From assembly GCA_011319805.1 (NCBI GenBank), contig SJRY01000234.1, positions 868,001-932,000 of the forward strand: DNA of 64,000 nucleotides. Reading direction: 5' to 3'. Numbering within the stretch: position 1 is the stretch's first letter; each line of letters starts with the position of its first letter. The notes under the pieces were generated by a model. It did not search any database, was not told where the DNA came from, and was given only the letters and a program-made list of their open reading frames with translations. Made by a program: the position numbers and the translations under genes. Shown here in pieces: positions 32,901-44,822 of this stretch. The stretch comes from Macrocybe gigantea. Taxonomy: Eukaryota; Basidiomycota; Agaricomycetes; Agaricales; Callistosporiaceae.

Positions 32901-35900
32901 CGAGCACAAATGTGCGACCGAATGCAGTTCGGGCTATTCACCAATTGGTTGAATGCGTCGCAAACGCGAATCCCGAAAAGACCTTAGCTAAATTCCTCCC
33001 ATTCTGCCTTCCAAACATCCACACTGAACTCGAGAACGGCGCAAGCTCTCTCCGGACGACCTCTGTATCCTCACCACTGCCGTCCGACGCTACGCTTCAC
33101 TGGAGTTTGTCATTGCCTCGCAGTCTCACCCCAGCAGTGCGCTGACCTGTACATGACAGATTTGGCGATTTTGCGTGGCGCTATCTACAAGTGAGTGATT
33201 TATGTCGTAAGACTGAACTCGATCTTAATATTATAAACAGTGACGGACGAGTGGTACGCATGATAATCTTTGAGATAACCACCTGGGTTGACGCATCGTA
33301 GCTCCTCAAATACAAAGATGACCTCATGTCGTTATTCAACCTGTTACATGGCAAAACTTTCTCGAAACGCGGCTATTCTTGGAGTGGTAAATTGCTGTCA
33401 AGTACATTGCTGACGCTGACGCACACATACCCACTTGAGAACAAGTTTGTCAATTCCGATGAGTGGGACAGCAAAGGTATGCATCACTCAGGACACTTTG
33501 CACTGTTCTTGAAGGGATACCTATGATTAAGAGTTTGCATCAAACCATCATCGCCACTGGGGAAAGCTCTACCATCCTGATGAAATACAGGTTATCTTTA
33601 CCGATTTCTGTTCCGTTAGCTCATCGCTGATGATTGATAATAGTTGAGCTGGCATGTGCCAAATGACGACGAGATCGACTTCGCTCTTGAGATCTTCCGG
33701 GAATTGGTAGAGCCTACCCTAGACGTGTTGAGGAAGCTTCTTGCACCGGGTAAGAGGTCCATGTCGTCGCAAATATGCATCCCTTGACAGTGGGCAGATG
33801 CTGTTCGCGACGATGTCTGGAGGAACGAATTTTGTCGGTTAGTCAATTTGGGGATCCAGTTATGTTCATTCGGCTAATCAAACTGCTACAGACACATGAC
33901 CTTCGTTCGCAATGCTTTTGCGGGAATTCCGACTTTGATGAAAGAGCCTATGCCTGAACATGATATCTCGTCGGCCCAGACCAGCGACATTCTGTACGTT
34001 GTGTCGTGTTGAATACGATCGTCACCTATTGATGTAATTGCGCAAAGCGATGAAATCCCCGACATGATTGCCTCCGTCGAATCCGTGAATTCCGGCTTCT
34101 GCCTTACCGACTCTGGCGATCCACGATATCAGTATCTTGCAGAACTCAAAGCGAAGTTTGGAACATTATTACACGATGCGTCCGTTTCTCTCCGCCAGCA
34201 AGGCGAGGAAAATACGGTTGATGCAGTACTTATCCTGGTCAGTAATTTTCATTCACTCACGCGGCGCTGCTCAACTGTCATAGGTTCGAGCAATAAAAAC
34301 TTATATGCTTGACTACGGGGATAGCAGGGACAGGTATAAAATATTCATTTCAACATCAGGCTATGGTACTTACGATTTCGCAGCTATTCCGTGAACAGCG
34401 AACAGTATAAGTCCGAGAAGAGTATCGCACGTCTGTACGCTCAACAGAAAATCTGGCCAAGAGCAGTTTATGTCAGAAAAGCTCGGTAAATGAAAAAACA
34501 TTTTTTGAAGGATCCTCTTTATGTTCTCTCCAGATTCTACCACTCGGCGAGACTTCATTGGAATTCGATTGAAAGGCAACGCGGACCGATTGAGGAATTG
34601 CTCATAGATGACCTGACCGAATGGTCAATGTGGCATTATGCAACAATCAGGAGGTGATCCTTGACTTTGGGAATCGCCATTTCTTGCGCTTAATCCTCCC
34701 TTAGAGCGAGTCAGACGGTTCTTGAGTCTGTTTCTGGAGTATGTGAATAATGATCTCGGCTATTGAGCATGCTAACCTTCCTCGCTGCAAGTCTTACGAC
34801 GGTGTCCGTCGCAGAACACTTCCAGCATTATTTAATGCACTAGATCCAGAAACGGAGGACGATCGAATGAAAGGGGCACTGTGGTCCATGAATTCCAGCT
34901 ATTTCTCGAAGTATGCTATTGCAGGTGAGGTTAAAATTCATCCTACTTTCAAGTTTACCGACTTTGTGAAAGAACCGAAATTGGCGTCCCAACTTCTGAA
35001 GAGCCTTTTCAGTTGCCAGCATAAGGAAAAGGTTCTGTCCGGTATTCGACAAATGGTTTCAACATGCGACTCACATTGCGAATTTCCAGCCTTCAATCCA
35101 AGATTGTGTATCCATGGTTTTCGAAACCTGTAGGCACTCAGTATTCGTCATGGATCCGTTTAAGCATGTTTCCAGGTCTCAGTAACTTTGTGGAACCGTG
35201 TTTCCTTATTTACGATATGGAAACACCAGCGCTTGACCAAGCAGCCAAAGACCTGAGGAAGCTTTTAACGCAACACCCATCAGATGATTCTTTAGTGAAG
35301 TTGTGTCGCGATCAACGCAAACTTCGCTTCGAGGCTCGAAATAATCAAATCAACGACGTCGTGCGTTTTTCTGCTTCGGCGATGTCCCGGAGTCTATGTT
35401 TGATGTGCAATAGATATCAGAAATCTTAGAGGTGGCCAACTCGTCCCGCACGCACTGGCGCTATGCAATTTACGCCATACGGTGCCTTCGAACGTTGGTC
35501 CGACGCGATGACGTGTTGTCTTCCGCTCAGCTGCAGTACTTTTTGGACAAATGCTGTGATGATCACCCAAGCATTGTTAGTTTCCGTTCCTTTACCCTTG
35601 TAATATCATCTGCTAATGCCTATTTGACAGCGCTATGTACGACCTTGGCATTTTTCTTTCATACTTTGCCCTGTTGATTTATTTCCCCGGCAGTATGCTC
35701 AACGAGCCATAATGAAGTGTTCACGCAACATAAAATTGCGGACATACTGCAGATCTCTGGCCGACCTGGCTCTAATGCGTAATCATAATCCTCTCAAGAA
35801 AGAGATCATGGTGAAACCATCTCAAGAATTAACGGCGAAGTTCTTGCGTAAATACCGAGAGCATTTCGACGTCGGTTCAGCCGTTCAAATACCGTCAGCA

Positions 35901-38525
35901 CCTTGCTCCTTGTTTTTTTCTCCGTAATTAATGCTTAGCCTCCCCTAGACTTCTGTACGATGGTGATCCGCCTGGTTGGGTGACTTGGGCAAAATCTATA
36001 TCTCTCTACATGCCCCCCGATCCCGTCAAATCTACATTCCGCCCATGGGAACCGTCAAGTTTTGAAGCATTGACAGCCTTGCGCGAAACAGCCATCGACC
36101 CGTCGTTCTGGGAACAGCTTTCCTCATACTACTCCGAGGAAAGCCACGAGACGTACATAGCTCAAGACAACGTATCCTGCGTCAAATCCATCTGTAGGTT
36201 GAAATTTGCTTCCATGCCGTTAGACTAACGATTGCGTTGAAAGTCCAATTGCTTGATGATGAACCCTTCGAAGCGTTCAGACCATCAGCTGAGAAAATGA
36301 TCAGCGATAAGGATCAGAATAAACAAAGAGCAGCAGCAGAACTACTCGCAGGCGTCATAGGAGGTAAAGTGATTCAACGAAAAGCTGAAATGTCATTTTC
36401 AAATGCTTGAGTCTACAGGCTCAAAGCATTGGCCTACGAGCAAGCAGGAAGCGCTTTGGGACTGGTTCAGGCCGTTTATCAAGAAGGTTTTCCGCCAGAA
36501 TATCAAGACTGATACATTGTCGATATGGTCGTCATTCTTGGAGGTGAAAATTTGCTTGCAATTCCCGATAGATGATTGACATGTGTTTCAGTACATATTC
36601 TATCGCACCGATCCTCGTCGAATGCAGCCCCTGGTAGATTTTATTGTTGACGAATTTGCGGCATTGGATTTCAATGCCGAATTGACTTTTGATGTCACCA
36701 AAATTCTTTCTCTCTTCCGAGGGTTCTACTCTGAGTTAGGTCGGAAATTTATGGCATGGGTAGATGACTCCGTGGAGCGATGTTGGGCTGAAATTCACAC
36801 CGAACATGACGACGTCAGTATGCACGAGTTTGCCTGTCATCTGGAGCATGAAACTCATCATAGAATAGGTTCGAGCATACATTGGAGAGATTCTCGCATT
36901 CTCAGGAAAGATCAACGTGCGCATTTGATCGACTATTCTTTTTGATGAAGCCTAAAGGAATTTCGTCTTTTCAGTGGCGGCCGAAACCTTCCATTCCTAG
37001 TGCGGAAGTCTTTGTCAGAGAATGCCGGACTGTACCCAACAGCTTCGACATCATGGGCATGCGCGGAGAATACCACAAAGCTCGCGTGCTTGAGCTAGTG
37101 GGCAAGTTTAGCGTTTGGCGGGATGAAAGGCTTCCCGGCGTAAGGTCTTTCCAGTCGACCTACGACAGGTGAGGCATGCAGATGCCACTTCCAACAGATG
37201 CTTACCCCGTGACAGAGTCGGCATTAGCATCTGCAAGTGGTTGTTCCAACTTTTGCACGATGTTCATGCTATCTCGGCCTATGACTATATCTTGCCCTTG
37301 ATGGTATGTTTAACACTTTGAATAAGCGATTGTACATTTCAATCTGATGATTGTGTAGCCCGAGCTGTTTAGGTTCACAGAATGTAGGTTTTACATTTGA
37401 TCTGGAATAGAGGTGTATTCTTACAATTGCATTTCAGTGCACGATAATCCCGAGCTTGCTTCGCGAGCGAGGGCGCTCATGGTGCGCATGTGCGGCGTCA
37501 CACCTCCAGCTTCATTGGTGGATCCCGTACTGGAGGCCATATTCTCAGCCATCCAGAACTCGCCGGTCAGTCTTTAAAACGCTAGTACTTGATCAAGTCC
37601 TCATGCTGCGCAATAGTCGTGGAAAGTCCGATTGAAGGCTCTACCTCTTGTGCAAGGTATTATTCCTGCGATTTGTGAACATCTGTTATAATTCTCACGA
37701 AACCTTTGTTGAAACAGTGTTCTATTTTCGTCAAGTTCCCCTGATCAGCGAGTATAAAATTATGGAGATGCTAGAAGTGGGTATTTGTACCAATAATAAC
37801 TGGCATGCGAAAACTGAATGCTGCGCGTTTGGCAGGTCCTGTGCAAGTGTCTTGATGATGAGGTAGTGGAAGTGCGGGAAATGGCAGCTACGTGAGTATG
37901 ATGACATATGGCCGCAGCGCCGCCTCTGATGAAACGTCAGAACGCTGTCTGGCATCCTACGGCTATCCCCTCGCCGCAGCGTGTTGATGCTTAAGGTATG
38001 TTTCACCGAAACATCGCAATCATTTTTCGCGCGCTCAAGCCAAAAATATCACTCTACCACGCTTAGGATTGGTTTGTGCGGCTGGCCAAGAATAGCCATA
38101 TTCCAGACCGACAGGACCCAGGCTACAACAAGGCGGTCCGCCAACGTCACGCAGCCATGCTCGGCATCTGTGCTCTGGTGGACAGCTATCCTTATACGAT
38201 TGAGAAGTGGATGCCTGAACTGTTGACCAATGTCTTGGCGGAGCATACATATGACCCTGTGAGTGCCGTTTGTCTTTGCTGTCAGGAAATGTGCAACATT
38301 TTTATCATGTTTGATGGTGACATAGATACCGATTTCTACTACGGTCCGCAAGTGCGCGATGAACTTCAAACGAACGCATCAGGATACGTGGCATGAGGAT
38401 TCGCAAAAATTCAACGAAGATCAGCTCGCAGCATTATCAACGTTGTTGACAGGCTCTTCGTACTGTCAGTGGCCCGACTAGAATATAATCTATTGGAAGT
38501 TGCTGACATGCAGATAGATGCATAA
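29918..38525 (+). CDS. BLM10: Proteasome activator BLM10/PA200
   Basis: A giant gene with about 30 exons over 8.6 kb; the product has well over 1,800 residues. The start MAQLPDISTLSINGALSFEQ is followed by YAKSLPYSIEPKSKMMEMLD. Many HEAT-like helical repeats follow, for example LFRMWESINSYMYDERMLHF, then LTKAMKRELVKSLRTVTLLA, DYILPLMPELFRFTELHDNP, and near the end LTKLYFHATT-type segments earlier. The C-terminal part WHEDSQKFNEDQLAALSTLL is followed by TGSSY. Removing the intron 38465-38517 joins TAC T to ATGCATAA and ends the protein in YYA, the HbYX motif that inserts into 20S alpha-ring pockets. Without this splicing the tail is YCQWPD. No frame defect is visible in the joints I checked. 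Confidence 0.93.
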
Positions 38526-38674
38526 ATTAAAACGTAACGTGGGCTAGCAAACAGTGCATGGCGGGATGGATTGTAACGTTACAAGAGAAGAAAAGAAAAA
38601 GGCGTAGAGGTATATAATGACTCCGTTAAAGGTCCATGACATGTAAGCCGTGGCTGGAATAATCCACGCACAAC

Positions 38675-39645
38675 TCATACGTGTAGAGGGGGTATCGTAC
38701 TTTGAGGTGAGAGCGTCGATGTCCGAGAGGGAGTAGAGGGCCTCGCCTCTTCTCCTGCCTCCAAGTCTATAATTCCAACAGAGAGGCCTCTTTCAGATGT
38801 TTCGATGCCATCAGCAGTTCCTGAGCGCGCTCCTGCCTGAGGAACCATGTCGATGGGCGCCCGATGGCGGTTTATGTAACCAGACTTGATACGATTATTC
38901 GACACGGATTCTCTGTGACAATTGGAAAAGGAAAAGGAAATAAGAGACCTCGTCGAGAATGTGGAGGGCACATAACCTATACCTAATTTCGGCAATCAAA
39001 TCTTCAATGGCATACCATGCAATCGGACTATATGCTATGCCTCTCCACCAGCCCATCAAATCAGCTGGAGCAATGTAGGCGTGGGCATGAAGGTGGTCCG
39101 TAACCGGGATCTTGTTGTCTTTGAATGGCGGCGTGATGAAGCCGATGCGGAACTGGTCATGGGCCTGTAAAGGGGTACTTGACGGTTGCCTGATATCCGG
39201 AGACGCAGGCATCATGACCGGCGACGAAGGGGGCAGCATGGCTGCCAGTAGGCGAGTGGCGAGGTTCCTTATGTTGACGAGGAGAGGCAGATCCGTCGAA
39301 GACTGTTAAAGACCATCGTAAAATGGATCGTCCTCGCATGACAGACTAAGCGTGCACTCACAAGAGTGTATATAGACGGCACATGGAGACTACAAAGACA
39401 AAATGAGACGAGCGGTTGGACGGAAGCGAGAGAGCTACGGACTTGAATGCGATGATGACATGTCCCTTGGAGGACAATGGGTAGGCCTTTTCACGATAGG
39501 CGGTGAAGTTTTCATCCCGCCAGAGAACCTCGGGCTGGGTGGAACCCGCTGGAAAAGAAGGTGAGCGTGGGGAGTTTGGGGTTGTATGGGATGCGGATGC
39601 GACGATGCTGCACATTGGGCATCCCGGTCTCGGAGAGTAGGTCAT
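38675..39645 (-). CDS. HIT-domain protein
   Basis: Four exons on the minus strand, about 263 residues. It starts MTYSPRPGCPMCSIVASASH. VLWRDENFTAYREKAYP is followed by SSKGHVIIAFN, a nine-residue exon LHVPSIYTL, LPLLVNIRNLATRLLAAM, FRIGFITPPFKDNKIPVTDH and the signature DHLHAHAY (HxHxH), the nucleotide-binding site of HIT hydrolases. The N-terminal CPMC could bind metal as in some HIT proteins. The C-terminal 80 residues are Ser/Pro/Arg-rich. The substrate is unknown; the family includes nucleotide phosphoramidases and related hydrolases. It is divergent from the TRAX gene, with only 55 bp between the start codons. Its last junction (38996-39000 region) splits an Arg codon. Confidence 0.85.
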
Positions 39646-39700
39646 GGTCGTCGAGTTCAAAGCCAACCCGCCAACTCTGTCTGCCACGTGATCCCCCCTC
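39646..39700. promoter_or_regulatory. 55-bp divergent promoter between HIT and TRAX genes
   Basis: The start codons of the two genes lie at 39645 (minus) and 39701 (plus). Both promoters must overlap the opposite leader or coding exon. No TATA box is visible in the 55 bp. Confidence 0.5.
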
Positions 39701-40773
39701 ATGAATACCGTGACTACCAAGCGACTCTTTGATTCATATCGAGCAGACCTCGACGACGCCAACGACAGGCGCGAGCGTCTTACAAAGGTCTGCCCTGACT
39801 CGCATTCTTTCTGGTCCAACATGACGGCCTCATTCCTCTCTTCCAGGCCAGCCGCGACGTCACAAACATATCCAAGAGAACCATTTTCCTCATCCATCGA
39901 ATCGCGCTCGATGACTCCATAGAGGACGACAATGTAAAGGCCCAGCACGCCGCACAAAGTTCCCGCGAGATGCTTCAGAACGTGTGGGACATATACGCCT
40001 CCCTCCAGCCGGAACTGCAAGGCGACCGTTTCTGGCGACATCAGCGTCAAATCTCGCCGGGCCTGCAGGAGTACATCGAGGCCCTGTCTTTCGCGCATTA
40101 TCTGGAGCACAAGACGCTGATCACGTTTGAGCAAGTGCAAGACACGCTCCGCGGTCCCGATGGCGTTCCAGTACGTGGACATGCACTTCGTCCTGTATGC
40201 AATGTAATTGGGCCATAACAAAACAAACCGACGCTCCATCCCGTCTTGGTCTCCACGTCCGGCCGATCCTTCGTTGCTCCATCTCAGTATTTCCCGCTGA
40301 CGATTTCAGATTATCTCCTCGGCCTCTCAGACCTCACCGGCGAGTTGATGCGATATGCGATATCGGCTATCTCACGCCGCGGCGGAAGAGCAAAGGCATT
40401 TCAGGTCTGCGCGTTCGTCAGGGACTGCAAAGGGGGTGAGCACGTTTTTCTTGGAATCTATTCGACCGGTCCCTAAACGAGGCTCCAAGACTTTGAGCGT
40501 TTTACACCTTATGTCAGGGACCTTGCCAAAAAGCAGGCCGTGACATCTCAATCATTGGAAAAAATAGAAGATGGTTCGCTTGCTCTCCACGTCTCTTATT
40601 CAAATGTATTTTGACATACATCCATAGCCGCGTATGCAATTTCCGTCCGCTCTTCTGAATATGATCTACCACAAGAACTGTTGGACGACATCGTTTTTCA
40701 GTCACTTTCACGATTCAGCCATGCTGAGGGTGACACACGCATGGACAGAGAGACGGAAGGTGACTTGAACTGA
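39701..40773 (+). CDS. Translin-associated factor X (TRAX) family protein
   Basis: Exons 39701-39787, 39847-40170, 40288-40435, 40490-40573 and 40628-40773 give 262 residues. The start MNTVTTKRLFDSYRADLDDA leads to RRERLTKASRDVTNISKRTI and FLIHRIALDD. The nuclease region reads SPGLQEYIEALSFAHYLEHK (acidic Glu pair retained), then PLTISDYLLGLSDLTGELMR and FERFTPYVRDLAKKQAVTSQ. DRRERL, ISKRTIFL and LTGELMR favour TRAX rather than Translin. TRAX with Translin forms the C3PO endoribonuclease, which in fungi and animals trims small RNAs and pre-tRNA fragments. The second intron is 117 nt, longer than most here. It ends 16 bp from the convergent stop of the next gene. Confidence 0.9.
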
Positions 40774-40789
40774 GCCATAAGATTCGCCC

Positions 40790-42653
40790 CTACGTGTCGT
40801 TTCCATGTACAGTGTAATCTACACCTCTACATAGAACTTCGACTATTCCGGCTTCGCCAGTGTCGAATGTCAGAATGCCACTGTCGTCGCTCAACAGTCT
40901 CATCACGGGCTTCACACGTACCCCGGCAAACTCGAGCACGAGCCACGCCCCCCAGGAGGCCGCGGTGTGCGACTGTATTCCTATCGCGACTTGCCCAGGC
41001 TGAACCTTAAAAGTTACGTATGAAGTCTCATGGTCACCAGGCTCTGGACTAACTTTCTTCCTGTCCCGCGGACCTTGCTCCTCTTCTGCCGGTAAAGAGC
41101 CGTTATGATGACCGTTAATTGCATTGTCAGGACTCTTCCGAGAGACCGCCTTCCTGTAGTAATACTGCGGACGCGTGCCTCGGAGTAGCATGTGTGGTAC
41201 GACTGAAAACCACAAGACGAAAGGAAAGAAGAAAACTTTGAGCGCTAGCCAGATGGATCTGCGGAGAAGGCGATAAATAACCGTGGCCATCCTACGTTCG
41301 CCATTGTTATGCGTTGTATGTTGGGCGGCAAACGACCCAAGGGAATGGTATGCAGGCCATTACGACCCTCAGACGTATCGGCGACATGCACAGAGCTGGC
41401 ATGATCACTCAATACTGCTACGTGGCATTGACTTTTGTCCATGCTAAAGAGAGGGCATAAGCGAAAGACCGAGCCGGTGTCGTCAACGACGACTTTGATG
41501 TCCATGTGCTCGACAGGGTATGCGAAAAACCGCACATGGTCAAAGTCAGCACTAGACAGTGCAAATTGGGTGACGCTCATCGGAAGTCCAGAGGCAAGAT
41601 CAGCGTGCTTTAATTGAACATGTTGATACGGCCGTCCGTCTGGTGTGATAGGGAGGACGAGGGCCTTTCTTGGATAGCCACCGGTGCTAGTAATCAGAAT
41701 ACAGTTGGACTGCAACCCTAATGCAATGATGTGGCATGCCGCAGGCGAGTATTGTGAAACGAAAGACTGCAGGTCGGCAATGTTGTGTGCGTTTATACGC
41801 AATAGGCAGATAGATCCAGATGAAGTGGCAGAAATGACTCCGGTGCTCGAGACGGAAATCGAAGCTGCCGGAGAAGCGCCGAGAAAGAGGACTTGTCGGA
41901 GAATCACAGACCGCGGCCGGCTGCGAGGAGCAAGAACTACGAAAGATGGGTGGACCGCATCTAGGAAGCTGTCGGACGTTCGGACAGGCAGGGCGAAAGC
42001 GAGAAGATAGCAGCCAGGGTCTGTTCAGAGCAGCACGGTGAAGAAGACCAAAATGGAAACGCTCACGTTTCGTCGGAGAAAGACCAGACAGTGTACTGCG
42101 ATGGGTCGCAGAGCTTGGCGACTTCGACGAACCCACGGCCTTGTGAGGATTTTCCCTGCCAAAGCAGTCCGCATTCGGTGGGCAGCCATGCGGCGCCGGG
42201 CATGGCCACGAGATCGGTATGCGAATCCGGATCATCGTTGAGGATGAGAGTCCCATCCCGTCCATATGATCCAAGCCACTCTATCTCTCCATTTAGGTGC
42301 GCAAGGCGGTACGTGTACGAGAAACTTGGGGATGATGTGCAAGGTGGCCGAAGTTGGACCCGGAGAGACAACATGGGAGAATCGTTCGAGATGTCAAGGC
42401 CATCGGTCAGGTCAAGAAACGCATCATGTGTGATCGCGGAAGAGCTCGCCAAACGAAAATCTTCAAAATCAAGTGCATACCATTCGCCATCACAGTGGTC
42501 GGTCGAGGGAATGTCTGACCATAGTTGTATTTTGATCTCGTTGTGATTCAGGTAGTCGTGATCTGCAGGACTGAGGACGACAGTGAATAGAATGGACGCC
42601 GCCTGCGGCGCATGGATAGTGTCACCGACGCGAGGGATAAAAGAAAGCTGCAT
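40790..42653 (-). CDS. Single-pass membrane protein of unknown function (apparent frameshift)
   Basis: The start MQLSFIPRVGDTIHAPQAAS opens a beta-rich N-terminal region (YALDFEDFRLAS, MLSLRVQL, EIEWLGSYGRDG). The second long part has RSRPRSVILRQVLFLGASPA and DTGSVFRLCPLFS, reaching GWPRLFIAFSADPSG. Then the frame must move by one base, near CC 41249-41250 (GG on the coding strand), to continue as LALKVFFFPFVLWFSVVPHM, a membrane helix, followed by RGTRPQYYYRK and a further domain. I recall similar mushroom proteins without function; Golgi or ER residence is a guess from the single helix. The first intron (donor GTGAGC, 98 nt) was chosen for frame. It is convergent with TRAX. Confidence 0.6.
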
Positions 42654-42751
42654 CGTCGGGCGGGGTTGGTCTCTGGAACGCCGGTGAGCGCGCTGCACCC
42701 TGTCAAAGTGGGAATGATGACATCATCTTATTGGTCCATATGTATACAAGT

Positions 42752-44231
42752 TTATCGGCGGCGATGCCGCCTCCTTCGGCGACGCCTCTGGCGTTGTTCA
42801 ACTACTGCTGTCTCCCCTCCTTCATCAGAGTCTTGGTAGTCGCTACCATCCTCATATTCCTCCCACCCTATTGGAATAATGTCATTATTGTCCGCTGTGC
42901 CGGTCACGTCGATGTAGGCGACCGTCAAATTTCGAGCTGGGGCTGTCATCGCCCTTGTCCTTGCAGACGATTCCTTTCTCCATTCTCTGTATTCTTGTGA
43001 GGACGAAACGCTGGAGCAGATTGTGAAAGCACCCACTCTTGGCGATCTTTCCATTCCTTCCGCTTTGAGCCGTCCGGCTGCCAATCCTGGTCCCCACTCA
43101 AAGCTAGAGTGTCAACAAATTTTTCCACCATGTTATCCATTGCAATGTTGGGTATCAAAGGTAAGTTCCGATTTAGAGCCGTACGACATACAGCGCAGTT
43201 TCTCTGTGGAGAAATGTGAGGGCATGAGATGAGATAAAGGGAAGCAGACGGACGTTCTTGCTCGTCCACTTCCATCCGCAATCGCCACACAAACTGTGGC
43301 CACATGGGTTTGCGGAATGAGTAGCGACACTGAAGCACTCATCGTCAACATTTTGAATATCCCCCTTGGAAATGATATATAAAGTGCCTACTCACAAAAT
43401 ATCACAGCATCTGCTCGGCTGCAGTCAGAACGCGAAAAGCGGCAAGGATATGAGGTATGACACACATAGGGCACGTTAACTCTTCCTCAAACCCTGAAAG
43501 CGTGTTTAGAACGTCCTTCTGCTTTCCTTTCACATTTAGACTTGAAAAATGTTCCTGTTTCGGGGTCAAAGATCCAGAGCGTCTTCGTTTCAATGGCTTT
43601 AAATGTGATCCGTCATTTTCATTTTCATTTTCGTTTTCATTATTGGCTTTCATGGGGAACGGGACTGGTAATGACTAGTCAGCGTCACCCAGAACGGGAC
43701 AAATACCCAGAGCGCGGCAGATAAATTGATGAGATGAGAAACGCACCAAACACACTGGGGAAGAAGCGAGATGAACCACCCGCTGCGCTCATGTTCGACT
43801 GATTCCATTGACGCTGCAGACGAATCGGAAAGGTAGAAGACACTGGCTGTGCAGACGCTAGGCAAATTTTATTCGGACCGACGTCAGCAGCGGTGCATGG
43901 AACTTGCAGTGGCTTCCTTACACGAGGCTGCGGGTTGTTGGGCATGCGGAGTGGAGACTGTGAGGATGTTTGCGGTGAAGGATGGACCCATCGAAGAGCC
44001 TGAAAGGATATGCGCCGTAGATGCGGCTGGCTGTGTGTAGCTTTGCTCGATCCTGTCGAGCTGGGTAATGAAATCTGAGTCGAGAGGGTCGTCGTCACAT
44101 GAATAATCCGAGGACAGGGACGTGCTGTGACGACGTTGAAGGTGTGCAGATGGCAGTACGACGTCCCAGTCGACGTCTTGTAGATCCGCCAGGTCGTCTG
44201 GCAGGTTATCATAATCGATCGAGTCTGTCAT
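42752..44231 (-). CDS. C3HC4 RING-finger protein, probable E3 ubiquitin ligase
   Basis: Start MTDSIDYDNLPDDLADLQDV, acidic. A disordered region follows, with an Asn/Glu repeat encoded at 43615-43638 and KRRRSGSLTP. The RING reads LTCPICCDIF, then ATHSANPCGHSLCGDCGWKW and CAVCRTALNRNLPLIPNIAM, giving eight metal ligands. DNMVEKFVDTLALSGDQDW and KRKEWKDRQEW follow the RING. The CCDIF segment comes from a 15-nt exon (43396-43410) needed to keep the RING cysteines. The C-terminal splice pattern is uncertain; one version ends in an Arg-rich tail (seven Arg in a row). RING proteins of this type usually transfer ubiquitin; the target is unknown. Confidence 0.8.
43615..43638. repeat. Hexamer repeat, four copies of RTTTTC
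   Basis: Four tandem six-base units (ATTTTC x3, GTTTTC x1). On the minus strand they lie inside the RING gene and encode alternating Glu-Asn. Such repeats can change length without losing the frame. Confidence 0.8.
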
Positions 44232-44822
44232 TAAAGTGAGTTGGAGTGCGAGTTACGAGTGACCGAACCAAAAATGTTGTCGCGTCGTGTCACGTGTTTC
44301 ACGTGATTTGGAGAATGCCGGAGAAGCCGGATGGAAGCAGAAAGGGATAATTGAAATTTGGGATGAATGATGCCGAGAGAAATGGGTAAAAATAGTTTTT
44401 GATGCCAACCTGGCTTTGTTCCGATTTTCGGTTGCGCCAAGCTTATTATACACAAGCCACAGGTTCAGCCAAGAGCTCTTGTAAATATATCCATGCCCGA
44501 ATTCCCGCCGCTGCTGCCAAGCGACACTCACTCTCCAATGCCGCACTTTCCCGTTGGTCAGTATTTTCAGATGGGCGAATTCTGCTCTCAGCATCGTATG
44601 TAGTGGTATAACATTTGCACCGACTGCTGATCGTACAACTACTAATGTATGTATGCAACTCACATGCAACAGAACACTGAACCGGTGAAAGGGGTAACAG
44701 AAGCCAGGAATAACCGATAAATAGATAGCCAAGAAAAAGACGCAGATGGACGTTGTGCTCATAACTAAAAAAGAAAATGGAACGGCCAAACAGTGTTTTC
44801 AGATTATCAAAAGTCAACCTTG
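44232..44822. other. Intergenic, promoter of RING gene and 3' region of the next
   Basis: 591 bases between two minus-strand genes. Several long minus-strand frames are open (44253-44789, 44446-44817), but they lack recognisable domains and overlap each other. Confidence 0.45.

Noticed and set aside
39358..40239. A 293-codon open frame on the minus strand
   Set aside because: Its first two thirds are antisense to TRAX exons; the real HIT protein starts at the internal ATG at 39645 (MTYSPRPGCPMC).
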